This document shows, one piece after another, positions 45,787 through 54,205 of a stretch of 63,656 bases of DNA. Made by a program: the position numbers and the translations under genes. The DNA comes from Hyphomicrobiales bacterium (GTDB lineage Bacteria; Pseudomonadota; Alphaproteobacteria; Rhizobiales; Beijerinckiaceae): positions 1 through 63,656 of the forward strand of contig SEEM01000029.1 of assembly GCA_004144595.1 (NCBI GenBank). The letters are read 5' to 3'. Under the pieces are notes generated by a model. It saw only the letters and a list, made by a program, of their open reading frames with translations, made no database searches and had not been told where the DNA came from. Positions within the stretch are counted from its first letter, which is position 1. Every line of letters starts with the position of its first letter.

Positions 45787-47649
45787 ATGGCCAAGGCACC
45801 CGAAAGCAATGTTCCGCGCGAGGATCGGCCTGTCGCGCTGACCCGCAAAAAGGCTCCGCGCCGCATCAAGCCCGAGCAGCTGCGCTCGAAAGCGTGGTTC
45901 GACAATCCCGCCAATGCCGACATGACCGCGCTCTATATCGAGCGCACCATGAATTTCGGCTTGTCGCGGGAAGAGCTGCAGTCCGGCCGGCCGATCATCG
46001 GCATTGCCCAGACGGGCTCCGACATCGCACCGTGCAACCGGCATCATATCGAGCTGGCATCGCGGGTGCGCGACGGCATCCGCGAGATGGGCGGTATCCC
46101 CTTCGAATTCCCGATCCATCCGATCCAGGAAACCTGCAAGCGGCCGACCGCGGCGCTCGACCGCAACCTGCAATATCTCTCGCTGGTCGAGATCCTCTAC
46201 GGTTATCCGCTCGACGGCGTCGTGCTGACGACCGGCTGCGACAAGACCACGCCGGCCCAGATCATGGCGGCCGCGACCGTCGATATCCCCGCGATCGCGC
46301 TGCCGGGCGGACCGATGCTGAACGGCTCGTTCCGCGGCGAGCGCACCGGCTCCGGCACGATCGTCTGGAAGGCGCGCCAGATGATGGCAGCGGGCGAGAT
46401 CGATTATAAGGGCTTCGTCGACCTGGTCGCTTCGTCGGCTCCCTCGGCCGGCCATTGCAACACGATGGGCACGGCCTCGACGATGAACTCGCTGGCCGAG
46501 GCCATGGGCATGACGCTGCCCGGCGCCGCCGCGATCCCCGCGCCTTATCGCGACCGCTACGAGATGGCCTACCTCACCGGCAAGCGCATCGTCGATATGG
46601 TCTGGGAGAACCTGATCCCCTCGAAGATCCTGACGCGCGAGGCGTTCGAGAACACCATCGTCATCAACTCGGCGATCGGCGGCTCGACCAATGCCCCCGT
46701 CCATGTCAACGCCATCGCCAAGCATATCGGCGTCAAGCTCGACAACGAGGACTGGACCAAGGTCGGCTACGACATCCCGCTGCTGGTCAACCTGCAGCCG
46801 GCCGGCGAGTATCTCGGCGAGGATTATTATCGCGCCGGCGGCCTGCCTGCCGTGATCGCGGAGCTGATCGAGAAGGGCAAGCTCAAGCCCGCGATCACCG
46901 CCAACGGCCGGACGCTCGAAGAGAACTGCAAGGGTGCCTTCTCGATCGCCCGCGAGGTGATCAAGAGCTACGACCAGCCGATGAAGGCGCAGTCGGGCTT
47001 CCTCAACCTTTCCGGCAACCTGTTCGATTCCGCAATCATGAAGACCAGCGTGATCACGCCGGAATTCCGCCAGCGCTATCTGGAGAACCCGAAGGACCCG
47101 ATGGCCTTCGAGGGCCGCGCCATCGTCTTTGACGGGCCGGAGGATTATCACCACCGCATCGACGACCCGGCGCTGGCCATCGACGAGCATTGTATCCTGT
47201 TCATCCGCGGCGTCGGGCCGATCGGGTATCCGGGTGCGGCCGAGGTCGTGAACATGCGGCCGCCGGATTACCTCATCAAGAAGGGCATCACCGCGCTCGC
47301 CTGCGTCGGCGACGGGCGCCAGTCCGGCACGTCCGGCTCGCCCTCGATCCTCAACGCCTCGCCGGAAGCGGCGACCGGCGGCGGCCTCGCCATGCTCAAG
47401 ATGGGCGACAAGGTCCGCATCGACCTGAAGAAGCGCACGGCCAACATTCTGATCTCGGACGAGGAATTTGCCGAGCGCAAGGCGGCGTTCAAGGCAGCCG
47501 GCGGCTACAAGTACCCGAAGAGCCAGACGCCTTGGCAGGAGATTCAGCGCAAGATCGTCGACGAACTCTCCGAGGGCATGGTCCTCAAGCCGGCGGTCAA
47601 GTACCAGAAGATCCACAAGAAGTTCGGCATTCCGCGCGACAACCACTGA
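45787..47649 (+). CDS. IlvD/Edd-family dehydratase, probably for a sugar acid
   Basis: A 620-residue Fe-S dehydratase. The three cluster cysteines are in [18 protein letters not shown] and [13 protein letters not shown]. Other family features include [11 protein letters not shown] and the C-terminal [12 protein letters not shown]. The long form, with an N-terminal extension of about 40 residues and [10 protein letters not shown], resembles L-arabonate/D-xylonate-type dehydratases more than IlvD of valine synthesis. It should convert an aldonate to a 2-keto-3-deoxy acid. It heads a plus-strand run of oxidoreductase genes, consistent with sugar-acid catabolism; the substrate is not determinable here. 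Confidence 0.85.
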   Translation: MAKAPESNVPREDRPVALTRKKAPRRIKPEQLRSKAWFDNPANADMTALYIERTMNFGLSREELQSGRPIIGIAQTGSDIAPCNRHHIELASRVRDGIREMGGIPFEFPIHPIQETCKRPTAALDRNLQYLSLVEILYGYPLDGVVLTTGCDKTTPAQIMAAATVDIPAIALPGGPMLNGSFRGERTGSGTIVWKARQMMAAGEIDYKGFVDLVASSAPSAGHCNTMGTASTMNSLAEAMGMTLPGAAAIPAPYRDRYEMAYLTGKRIVDMVWENLIPSKILTREAFENTIVINSAIGGSTNAPVHVNAIAKHIGVKLDNEDWTKVGYDIPLLVNLQPAGEYLGEDYYRAGGLPAVIAELIEKGKLKPAITANGRTLEENCKGAFSIAREVIKSYDQPMKAQSGFLNLSGNLFDSAIMKTSVITPEFRQRYLENPKDPMAFEGRAIVFDGPEDYHHRIDDPALAIDEHCILFIRGVGPIGYPGAAEVVNMRPPDYLIKKGITALACVGDGRQSGTSGSPSILNASPEAATGGGLAMLKMGDKVRIDLKKRTANILISDEEFAERKAAFKAAGGYKYPKSQTPWQEIQRKIVDELSEGMVLKPAVKYQKIHKKFGIPRDNH

Positions 47650-47660
47650 GATTGTCTCTT

Positions 47661-47752
47661 CGTCATGGTCGGGCTTGTCCCGACCATCCACGTCTCCGGT
47701 GATCGCGGGCGTGTTCAAGACGTGGATGCTCGCCACAAGGGCGAGCATGACG
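47661..47752. repeat. mosaic intergenic palindromic element, copy 3
   Basis: It follows the dehydratase stop. Half A (47661-47688, CGTCATGGTCGGGCTTGTCC) matches copies 1 and 2. The second half (47717-47752) is a different stem, ATGCTCGCC pairing with GGCGAGCAT. These stems could terminate or stabilise the dehydratase transcript. Confidence 0.7.
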
Positions 47753-47862
47753 GCGGTCATCCATTCCCAAAGCGCATCGGCGTCCGTCGATGCGTGCGCA
47801 TGTGCGGGGCTGACAAACAGAGGCGGGCTGGACACTATGGCAGTCGTTCGTCCGGCCTCTAT

Positions 47863-47876
47863 TTGAAACGATTTAA
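47863..47876 (-). promoter_or_regulatory. shared motif, copy at the start of the PEP-mutase-family gene
   Basis: Read on the minus strand, TTAAATCGTTTCAA matches the copy at 45723 in 12 of 14 positions. It ends one base before the ATG at 47878 and occupies the place where a Shine-Dalgarno would normally stand, so a bound protein would cover the translation start region or a leaderless start. Confidence 0.4.
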
Positions 47877-47877
47877 A

Positions 47878-48717
47878 ATGGCACAGAGCCCGCAGGTCGC
47901 AGCCTTCCGCAAGCTCCACGAGGACGGGTGCTTCGTGATGCCCAACCCCTGGGATTTCGGCTCAGCGCGTTGGCTGCGCGGGCAGGGTTTCAAGGCGCTG
48001 GCGACAACCAGCGCGGGCTATGCCTTCACGCAGGGGCGCGCCGATCAGGACGTACCCCGCGACATGATGCTGGCTCACATCGCCGAGATCGTGAAGGCGG
48101 TGCCCGACCTGCCGGTGAACGCCGATTTCGAAAACGGCTATGCCGATACGCCGGATGGCGTCGCGGCCAACGTCAAGCTCTGCGTCGCGACCGGTGTCGC
48201 GGGCTTGTCGATCGAGGATGCGACCGGGCGCCAGGATGACCCCCTCTATCCGTTCGAACTCGCGGTGGAGCGGATCAAGGCGGCGCGCAAGGCGATCGAC
48301 GAGACCGGCTCCGGCGTCGTGCTGACGGCGCGCGCCGAATGCTTCCTGACCGGCCATGCCGAACCGCTGACCGAATCCGTGCGGCGGATCGAGGCCTATG
48401 CGGCGGCGGGTGCCGACGTGCTCTATGCGCCCGGTCCGAAGACCCCGGCCGATATCGCGGCCATCGTCAAAGCCGCCGGTGGCAAGCCGGTGAACACGCT
48501 GATCTATGGCGATTTCGGTTTGTCGGTCGCGGATGTCGCGGCGACCGGCACACGGCGCATCTCGATCGGCGGCGCATTGGCGCGCGCGGCCTGGGCCGCC
48601 CTCATCGAGGCGACGCGGCTGATCGCCGAGGAGGGCAGCTTCAAGGGCTTTGCGGGCAATGGCGCCTCGGCGCCGCTGAACCCGTTCTTCACAGCCGATT
48701 TGAAGGCGCGCTCGTGA
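47878..48717 (+). CDS. isocitrate lyase/PEP mutase-family enzyme (oxaloacetate decarboxylase-like)
   Basis: A 279-residue single-domain TIM barrel. Early FVMPNPWDFGSARWL and ALATTSAGYA are followed by the metal-binding NADFENGYADTP and then LSIEDATG and LTARAECFL, typical of the PEP mutase/ICL superfamily branch often annotated as oxaloacetate decarboxylase or 2-methylisocitrate-lyase-like. It cleaves or decarboxylates a 2-keto acid. There is no Shine-Dalgarno before ATG 47878. The stop overlaps the next GTG by 4 bp. Confidence 0.82.
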   Translation: MAQSPQVAAFRKLHEDGCFVMPNPWDFGSARWLRGQGFKALATTSAGYAFTQGRADQDVPRDMMLAHIAEIVKAVPDLPVNADFENGYADTPDGVAANVKLCVATGVAGLSIEDATGRQDDPLYPFELAVERIKAARKAIDETGSGVVLTARAECFLTGHAEPLTESVRRIEAYAAAGADVLYAPGPKTPADIAAIVKAAGGKPVNTLIYGDFGLSVADVAATGTRRISIGGALARAAWAALIEATRLIAEEGSFKGFAGNGASAPLNPFFTADLKARS

Positions 48718-49040
48718 GCCAGACCCTGCTCATCGCTCCGGCCTGGCTCGGAAACAGTGGCCTGTGGGTGATCGACGCGAAAGGCCGGCGCAAGGCGATC
48801 GATGCCGAGGATGCCGGCTTGTCCGACGATCTCGCGGACCGGCTGGAAGCCTGGATGGATGCGTTCGACGCGATCTATGAAGAGGATGACGAGGCGCGCT
48901 CGCGCTTTCCCGACGCCGTCGAGCAACTGGCCTGGGAAGCGGAAGGAGCAGCCATCGTCGAAGCGGTCCGCGATGCGTTGGGCGCCGACTGGACCGTCAC
49001 AGCCGATCTCACCGGCTGGCAGGAGATGACGAAGCCATGA
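48714..49040 (+). CDS. small hypothetical protein
   Basis: A 108-residue acidic, soluble protein from a GTG at 48714 that overlaps the preceding stop (GTGA). No known motif. Recognisable stretches are TLLIAPAWLGNSGLWVIDA and LADRLEAWMDAFDAIYEEDD, mostly helical by eye. No signal peptide or membrane helix. The ATGA overlap with the next gene places it in a chained trio (47878-50209). Function unknown. Confidence 0.7.
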   Translation: MSQTLLIAPAWLGNSGLWVIDAKGRRKAIDAEDAGLSDDLADRLEAWMDAFDAIYEEDDEARSRFPDAVEQLAWEAEGAAIVEAVRDALGADWTVTADLTGWQEMTKP

Positions 49041-50209
49041 TGCCGATGATCGCACCGCCCGCTCAGTCGACGCTTCCGGCGGACTGGAAAGCGCCGCCGT
49101 TCCCCCCGGCCAAGGTCCTGGAAGGCCAGTATTGCCGGCTGGAGCCGCTCGATGTCTCCAGGCATATCGACGATATCTGGGCCTGCGACGTCGGGAGCGA
49201 CAGTGTCTGGGACTGGCTGCCGGCTGCACCGCCGAAGGACAAGGAAGCCTATCGCGCGCTGCTCGACACGATGGTGGCCAAGGCCGGCATCGTGCCGCTC
49301 GCGGTGATCGACAAGGCCGACGGCAAGGCGAAGGGCCACCTCTGGATCATGGAGATCCGGCCCGAGCACGGCGTCTTCGAGGTCGGCTGGATCACCTATT
49401 CGCCGGCCTTGCAGCGGACGCGTGCGGCGACCGAGGCGATCTATCTCGTCGGCGATTACGGCTTCTCGCTCGGCTATCGCCGCTACGAGTGGAAGTGCAA
49501 CAACCGGAACGAACCCTCGAAGCGCGCTGCTTTGCGCTTCGGCTTCCTGTACGAGGGCCTGTTCCGCCAGCACATGGTGGTCAAGGGCGCCAATCGCGAT
49601 ACCGCCTGGTTCTCGATCCTCGACGGCGAATGGCCGGTGCGGGCGCAGGCGTTCCGGCGCTGGCTGGCGCCGTCGAATTTCGACGGGCAGGGCCAGCAGA
49701 AGCTCTCGCTTGCTGCCTTCAACCAGACTGGCGGCCATGTCGGCGCGGTCGCGCTGCGCCGGGCCGGGCTTGCCGATATCCCGGCGGTCCTGGCGCTCAA
49801 GAACGCCGCTTACACGCCGAACGAGAGCATCATCGGCGTGCCCTCGCTGCCGCGCATCGCGGATTACGCGCAGGTCGTCGCCGAGCACGAGGTCTGGCTG
49901 GCGGAAGGCGAGGGTGGCGAGTTGGAAGCCGCGCTGGTCCTCGATATCGAGCCGGAGGATTTCACGATCTGGAGCGTGGCCGTCGCGCCCGAGGCTGGCG
50001 GGCGCAAGCTCGGGGCTGCGCTGATGGCCTTCGCCGACGAGCGGGCGCAGGCATTGGGCTATGCTTCAGTGCATCTCTACACCCACGCCAAGCTGACCCA
50101 GCGCATCGGTTGGTACGAACGCCTGGGCTTCGCCATCACGCATCATGAGGACATGGCCGACCGGCGGCTGACCCATATGCGCAAGACCTTCGCAAAAGCC
50201 GGGCAATAA
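49037..50209 (+). CDS. tandem double GNAT acetyltransferase
   Basis: A 390-residue fusion. The N-terminal unit (about 30-220) is a RimJ/RimL-type GNAT domain (CRLEPLDVSRHIDDIW, GHLWIMEIRPEHGVFEVGWI, RRYEWKCNNRNEPSKRAALRFGF-like). The C-terminal unit (about 240-385) is a second, shorter GNAT domain with VALRRAGLADIPAVLAL, WSVAVAPEAGGRKLGAALM (acetyl-CoA loop variant) and IGWYERLGF. Two dissimilar GNATs in one chain suggest two acceptors or a regulatory half. It sits between catabolic genes; the substrate is unknown. Confidence 0.82.
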   Translation: MMPMIAPPAQSTLPADWKAPPFPPAKVLEGQYCRLEPLDVSRHIDDIWACDVGSDSVWDWLPAAPPKDKEAYRALLDTMVAKAGIVPLAVIDKADGKAKGHLWIMEIRPEHGVFEVGWITYSPALQRTRAATEAIYLVGDYGFSLGYRRYEWKCNNRNEPSKRAALRFGFLYEGLFRQHMVVKGANRDTAWFSILDGEWPVRAQAFRRWLAPSNFDGQGQQKLSLAAFNQTGGHVGAVALRRAGLADIPAVLALKNAAYTPNESIIGVPSLPRIADYAQVVAEHEVWLAEGEGGELEAALVLDIEPEDFTIWSVAVAPEAGGRKLGAALMAFADERAQALGYASVHLYTHAKLTQRIGWYERLGFAITHHEDMADRRLTHMRKTFAKAGQ

Positions 50210-50221
50210 AAGGAAACGAGC

Positions 50222-50968
50222 ATGGCAGGACGTTTGAAGGGCAAGGTCGCGGTCGTCACCGCCGCGGGGCAGGGGATCGGCCGTGCCATCGCCGAGGCTT
50301 TCGTTGCGGAAGGCGCGACCGTCTGGGCGACCGACAAGGACGCCGCCCTGCTGGAGGGCATCCCGAAGGCGAAGAAGCGCAAGCTCGACGTGCTCTCGTC
50401 CAAGGCGGTCAATGCCTTCGCCGAGAAGGTCGGCCCGGTCGACATCCTCGTCAACGCCGCCGGCTTCGTCCATCATGGCACGGTGCTCGACACCGACGAC
50501 AAGGCTTGGGACTTCTCGTTCGACCTCAACGTCAAGTCGATGCACCGCACGATCCAGGCCTTCCTGCCGGCGATGCTGGCGAAGGGCTCCGGCTCGATCG
50601 TCAACATCGCGTCCGGCGCCGGCTCGGTGCGCGGCATCCCGAATCGCTACGCCTATGGCGCGACCAAGGCGGCGGTGATCGGCCTGACCAAGGCGGTCGC
50701 GGCCGACTACATCAAGAAGGGCGTGCGTGCGAACGCGATCTGCCCCGGCACGATCCAGTCGCCCTCGCTCGACCAGCGGATCAAGGATCTCGCCCAGGTG
50801 ACGAAGACGACCGAGGCTGCCGCCCGGCAGGCCTTCATCGACCGCCAGCCGATGGGCCGGCTCGGCACGGCCGAGGAGATCGCCGCGCTCGCGGTTTATC
50901 TCGCGGCGGACGAGTCGAGCTACACCACCGGCCAGATTCATCTGGCGGATGGCGGTTTCGCTCTCTGA
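50222..50968 (+). CDS. short-chain dehydrogenase/reductase
   Basis: A 248-residue classical SDR. Cofactor loop TAAGQGIGRAI (TGxxxGxG type, with Ala for the first Gly), acidic WATDKD that favours NAD over NADP, NAAG, catalytic Ser in IVNIASGAGS and YAYGATKAA (Y-x3-K). It resembles the DHRS6/2-keto-3-deoxy-L-fuconate dehydrogenase group, consistent with oxidation of a keto-sugar acid next to the dehydratase (inference). A good AAAGGAAA Shine-Dalgarno precedes the ATG; it starts 12 bp after the GNAT gene. Confidence 0.9.
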   Translation: MAGRLKGKVAVVTAAGQGIGRAIAEAFVAEGATVWATDKDAALLEGIPKAKKRKLDVLSSKAVNAFAEKVGPVDILVNAAGFVHHGTVLDTDDKAWDFSFDLNVKSMHRTIQAFLPAMLAKGSGSIVNIASGAGSVRGIPNRYAYGATKAAVIGLTKAVAADYIKKGVRANAICPGTIQSPSLDQRIKDLAQVTKTTEAAARQAFIDRQPMGRLGTAEEIAALAVYLAADESSYTTGQIHLADGGFAL

Positions 50969-51065
50969 AGCCTGCTTCCTGATGGAGGGCGCCCATCGCC
51001 CTCCATCCTCCTGACGCGGTTGCCGCCAAGAGCGACCCGAGATGCGAACCGGACAGGGAGAGGTC

Positions 51066-52052
51066 ATGCATGTTCTGATCACAGGCGCGGCCGGCATGGT
51101 CGGCCGCAGGCTGGCGGAGCGTCTGGCCCGCGAAGGCCAATGCGCCGGCCAGGCGATCGACAGGCTGACGCTGACCGATGTGGTGGCGCCTTCGCTGCCG
51201 GCGGAGCTTGCGGATCGGGCGGCGATCCGCGTCGAGGATGCCGGCGATGCGGCCGTTGCCAAAGAGCTCGCGGCGCTACGGCCCGACCTGATCTTTCATC
51301 TTGCCGCGATCATCTCCGGCGAGGCCGAGCGCGATTTCGAGAAGGGCTACCGCGTCAATCTCGATGGCATGCACAATCTCCTGGAGGCGATCCGGCACGA
51401 GGGCGGCGCGGATTACGTTCCCAAGCTGGTCTTCACCAGCTCCAGCGGCATTTTCGGCGCACCGTTCCCGGCGTCGATCTCGGACGAGTTCCATGTCACG
51501 CCGCTGACGAGCTACGGCACGCAGAAGGCGATCGGCGAATTGCTGCTGGCCGATTATTCCAGGCGCGGCTTCGTCGAGGGCGTCGGCATCCGCTTCCCCT
51601 CGATCGTGGTCAGGCCGGGCAAGCCCAACGCGTCGGCCGGCGGCTTCTTCTCCGGCATCATCCGCGAGCCGCTGCAAGGCCTGGAAGCGCTATTGCCGGT
51701 CAGCGACGAGGTCCTCTTCACCCATGCGAGCCCGCGTTCGGCGGTCGGCTTCCTGATCCATGCCGCCGGCCTCTCCCGCGAGCAGCTCGGCCCGCGCGTC
51801 AACCTGACGATGCTCGGCGTCTGCGTCACTGTCGGCGAGCAGATCGAGGCGCTCCGGCGCATCGCCGGCGAGAAAGCGGTGAAGCTGATCCGGCGTGCGC
51901 CCGATCCGGCCTCCGCGGCGATCGTCGCGGGCTGGCCGACCCGTTTCGATGCGAAACGGGCCCTGGCACTGGGCTTCACGGCCGAGCACGATTTCGACGA
52001 GATCATCCGCGTCCATATCGAAGACGATCTCGGCGGCCATCTCCCGAACTGA
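51066..52052 (+). CDS. D-erythronate dehydrogenase-like protein (DenD), copy 1
   Basis: A 328-residue extended SDR/epimerase-fold protein. The dinucleotide loop is ITGAAGMVGRRLAE, catalytic YGTQKA (Y-x3-K), plus HLAAIISGEAERDFEKGYRVN and RPGKPNASAGGFFSGIIREPL. The last two are diagnostic of DenD, which oxidises D-erythronate to 2-oxo-D-erythronate. ATG at 51066 has GGGAGAGG upstream. About 60% identical by eye to the next gene, so the pair arose by tandem duplication. The partner enzymes of the erythronate pathway (DenK, PdxA2) are not in the window. Confidence 0.85.
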   Translation: MHVLITGAAGMVGRRLAERLAREGQCAGQAIDRLTLTDVVAPSLPAELADRAAIRVEDAGDAAVAKELAALRPDLIFHLAAIISGEAERDFEKGYRVNLDGMHNLLEAIRHEGGADYVPKLVFTSSSGIFGAPFPASISDEFHVTPLTSYGTQKAIGELLLADYSRRGFVEGVGIRFPSIVVRPGKPNASAGGFFSGIIREPLQGLEALLPVSDEVLFTHASPRSAVGFLIHAAGLSREQLGPRVNLTMLGVCVTVGEQIEALRRIAGEKAVKLIRRAPDPASAAIVAGWPTRFDAKRALALGFTAEHDFDEIIRVHIEDDLGGHLPN

Positions 52053-52087
52053 CGCAACTTCAAAAGCAAACCTTCAGGACAGATCCG

Positions 52088-53068
52088 ATGCATATTCTCG
52101 TTCTCGGCGGCGCCGGCATGGTCGGGCGCAAGTTCATCGAGCGGCTGGCGCGTGACGGCCATCTCGGCGGCAAGCCGGTGACGCGCGTCACGGCTCAGGA
52201 CGTCGTCGTCGCCTCGCCGCCGCCGGCCGCGCCCTTCGATTTCGAGGCGGTGGTCTCCGATCTCTCGATGCAAGGCGAATCCGAGAAGCTGATCGCGACG
52301 CGGCCGGATGTGATCATCCATCTCGCGGCGGTGGTTTCCGGCGAGGCGGAGGCCGATTTCGACAAGGGCTACCGGATCAATCTCGACGGCACGCGCTATC
52401 TGTTCGAGGCGATCCGCCTTTCCGAGGGCTATACCCCGCGCGTAGTCTTTACCTCCTCGGTCGCGGTGTTCGGCGCGCCCTTCCACGACAAGATCGAGGA
52501 CGAGTTCTTCACGACGCCGCTGACCAGCTACGGCACGCAGAAGGCGATCGGCGAGCTCCTGCTCTGCGACTATTCGCGCCGCGGCTTCTTCGACGGCGTC
52601 GGCATCCGCCTGCCGACGATCTGCGTGCGGCCGGGCAAGCCGAACAAGGCGGCCTCGGGCTTCTTCTCGAACATCATCCGCGAGCCGCTGGCCGGCGAGG
52701 AAGCGGTGCTGCCGGTTTCCGACCAGGTGCGCCACTGGCATGCCAGTCCACGTTCGGCCGTGGGCTTCCTGATCCATGCCGCGACGATGGATACGGCCGC
52801 AATCGGCCCGCGCCGTGCGCTAACCATGCCGGGCTATTCCTGCACCGTCGCCGAGCAGATCGAGACCTTGCGCAAGGTCGCCGGCGAGAACGTGGTGAAG
52901 CGCATCCGCCGCGAGACCGACCCGGTGATCGACAAAATCGTCGCCGGCTGGCCGCGCAACTTCAATCCGCAGCGGGCGCTTTCTCTCGGTTTCAAGGCGG
53001 AGGCGAATTTCGAGGAGATCATCCGCGTGCATATCGACGACGAACTGCACGGCACCTTCGTCAAATGA
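52088..53068 (+). CDS. denD: D-erythronate dehydrogenase-like protein (DenD), copy 2
   Basis: A 326-residue paralogue of the preceding gene, 35 bp downstream. VLGGAGMVGRKFIE, HLAAVVSGEAEADFDKGYRIN, catalytic YGTQKA, and RPGKPNKAASGFFSNIIREPL keep the DenD signatures. SDQVRHWHASPRSAVGFL is the likely substrate-side motif and is closer to characterised DenD than the SDEVLFTHASPRS of copy 1 (from memory). Divergence in the region after the cofactor loop suggests the two use different C4 acids. Followed by a hairpin at 53071. Confidence 0.87.
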   Translation: MHILVLGGAGMVGRKFIERLARDGHLGGKPVTRVTAQDVVVASPPPAAPFDFEAVVSDLSMQGESEKLIATRPDVIIHLAAVVSGEAEADFDKGYRINLDGTRYLFEAIRLSEGYTPRVVFTSSVAVFGAPFHDKIEDEFFTTPLTSYGTQKAIGELLLCDYSRRGFFDGVGIRLPTICVRPGKPNKAASGFFSNIIREPLAGEEAVLPVSDQVRHWHASPRSAVGFLIHAATMDTAAIGPRRALTMPGYSCTVAEQIETLRKVAGENVVKRIRRETDPVIDKIVAGWPRNFNPQRALSLGFKAEANFEEIIRVHIDDELHGTFVK

Positions 53069-53070
53069 GA

Positions 53071-53101
53071 TAGGAAAAAGGGCGGTCTGGGAGGCCGCCC
53101 T
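53071..53101 (-). terminator. intrinsic terminator between convergent denD and the GGDEF gene
   Basis: AGGGCGG (53079-53085) pairs with CCGCCCT (53095-53101), extended inward by a wobble and two more pairs. On the minus strand five T (53078-53074) follow, so it best serves the diguanylate cyclase gene; the stem may also stop the denD transcript. Confidence 0.75.
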
Positions 53102-53111
53102 CTTCGTATCG

Positions 53112-54044
53112 TCAGAGATCGCGCCCGCCTGGGTCCGGCGCCGTCGTTTGCATGACGGCCGGCTGCGCCGCGATCGTCTGGACCTGATTCCGGCCCCCAT
53201 CCTTGGCCTGGTAGAGATAATCATCGGCGATGCGCAGCATGTCCTTGAAATGCTCGCGCGCGATGTTTCCCTCGTGCACGCCGAAGCTCGCGGTGACACG
53301 CTGGCCCCGGAGCGCGCCGATCTGCAGGGTGGCGATCGCCTCGCGCAAACGCTCGGCGATCTGCACGGCTTCCCTGATGCTGGTGCCTGGCAGGAAAGCG
53401 CAGAATTCCTCGCCGCCGAGTCGCGCTACCAGATCATAAGGGCGCAGCACGCGCCTGGCGGTCTCGGCGATCGCGACGAGGACCTCGTCGCCGGTGACAT
53501 GGCCGAATTCGTCGTTGATGCGCTTGAAATGGTCGATGTCGAGCACGATCACCGAAAGGGGTTTCTGCTCGCGGCGCGAGCGCGCGATTTCCGAGCCGAC
53601 GACTTCGGCGAGCCAGCGGCGGTTGCCGAGCCCGGTGAGCATGTCCGAGAAGGCCTGCCGCTTCAGGCGGCTGAGCTTTTGCTCGAGGCTGTTGATGAGG
53701 AGGCGCACTTCGTCGGTCAGGCGGCCGACATCGTCGTCGCGCTGCTTCATGAGGCGCGGGATGCGGCCTTCGAGCCGATAGCTCTTCAGCCCGTGGGCGA
53801 GGTCGCCGACCGGCAGCAGGAGATGGCGCATCACGACGAAAGCAAAGGCGGTCCCGGCAATCGTCGCCAGGAGGATGATGAGCAGGACGGCATGCGCGCT
53901 GATGACTGCGCCCGATGCGACATAGGCCGCAATAGCAATGATCGGCACATGGGTCGCCACGAAACAGCCGGCAAAAACTTGAGCCAGCAAAGAAGAACTT
54001 AGAAATTCTCGAATCCGCTTTATTCCAGATTTCACAAGGTACAC
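53112..54044 (-). CDS. membrane diguanylate cyclase (GGDEF domain)
   Basis: About 310 residues. Two N-terminal membrane helices (about 20-45 and 50-72) lead through a HAMP-like linker (LLPVGDLAHGLKSYRLEG) to a GGDEF domain (about 130-295) with DMLTGLGNRRWL, DIDHFKRINDEFGH and the active-site RLGGEEF. The GGEEF variant is catalytically competent in the family. No RxxD inhibitory site is visible just upstream. It makes c-di-GMP. The start is a GTG at 54044, with a weak ribosome site; a start further in cannot be excluded. No phosphodiesterase domain. Confidence 0.9.
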   Translation of the reverse strand: MYLVKSGIKRIREFLSSSLLAQVFAGCFVATHVPIIAIAAYVASGAVISAHAVLLIILLATIAGTAFAFVVMRHLLLPVGDLAHGLKSYRLEGRIPRLMKQRDDDVGRLTDEVRLLINSLEQKLSRLKRQAFSDMLTGLGNRRWLAEVVGSEIARSRREQKPLSVIVLDIDHFKRINDEFGHVTGDEVLVAIAETARRVLRPYDLVARLGGEEFCAFLPGTSIREAVQIAERLREAIATLQIGALRGQRVTASFGVHEGNIAREHFKDMLRIADDYLYQAKDGGRNQVQTIAAQPAVMQTTAPDPGGRDL

Positions 54045-54145
54045 CCGCGGTCGTTCAGAGTGTGCAACGGCTAGCAGCCGGTCTTTCAGCAGAGGTCACC
54101 AGCGTCACTCGCATTTTAGCGAAGGCCTCTGTTCCCACAGCAAAG

Positions 54146-54172
54146 AAGGGTGGCGGCGGTGCCGCCACCCTT
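54146..54172 (-). terminator. hairpin downstream of the GNAT gene
   Basis: AAGGGTGGCGGC pairs perfectly with GCCGCCACCCTT across a 3-nt loop (12-bp stem). On the minus strand it is followed by a short T-rich CTTTGCTG. It lies 34 bp beyond the GNAT stop. Confidence 0.7.
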
Positions 54173-54205
54173 CCCGGGTGTTTCAGCGTTCAGGAGCCTG
54201 GCCGC

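Noticed and set aside
45787..47649. Assigning the dehydratase as ilvD of branched-chain amino-acid synthesis
   Set aside because: The N-terminal extension, the GGPMLNGSF region and the neighbouring sugar-acid oxidoreductases fit the aldonate dehydratase branch better, and no ilv genes are nearby.
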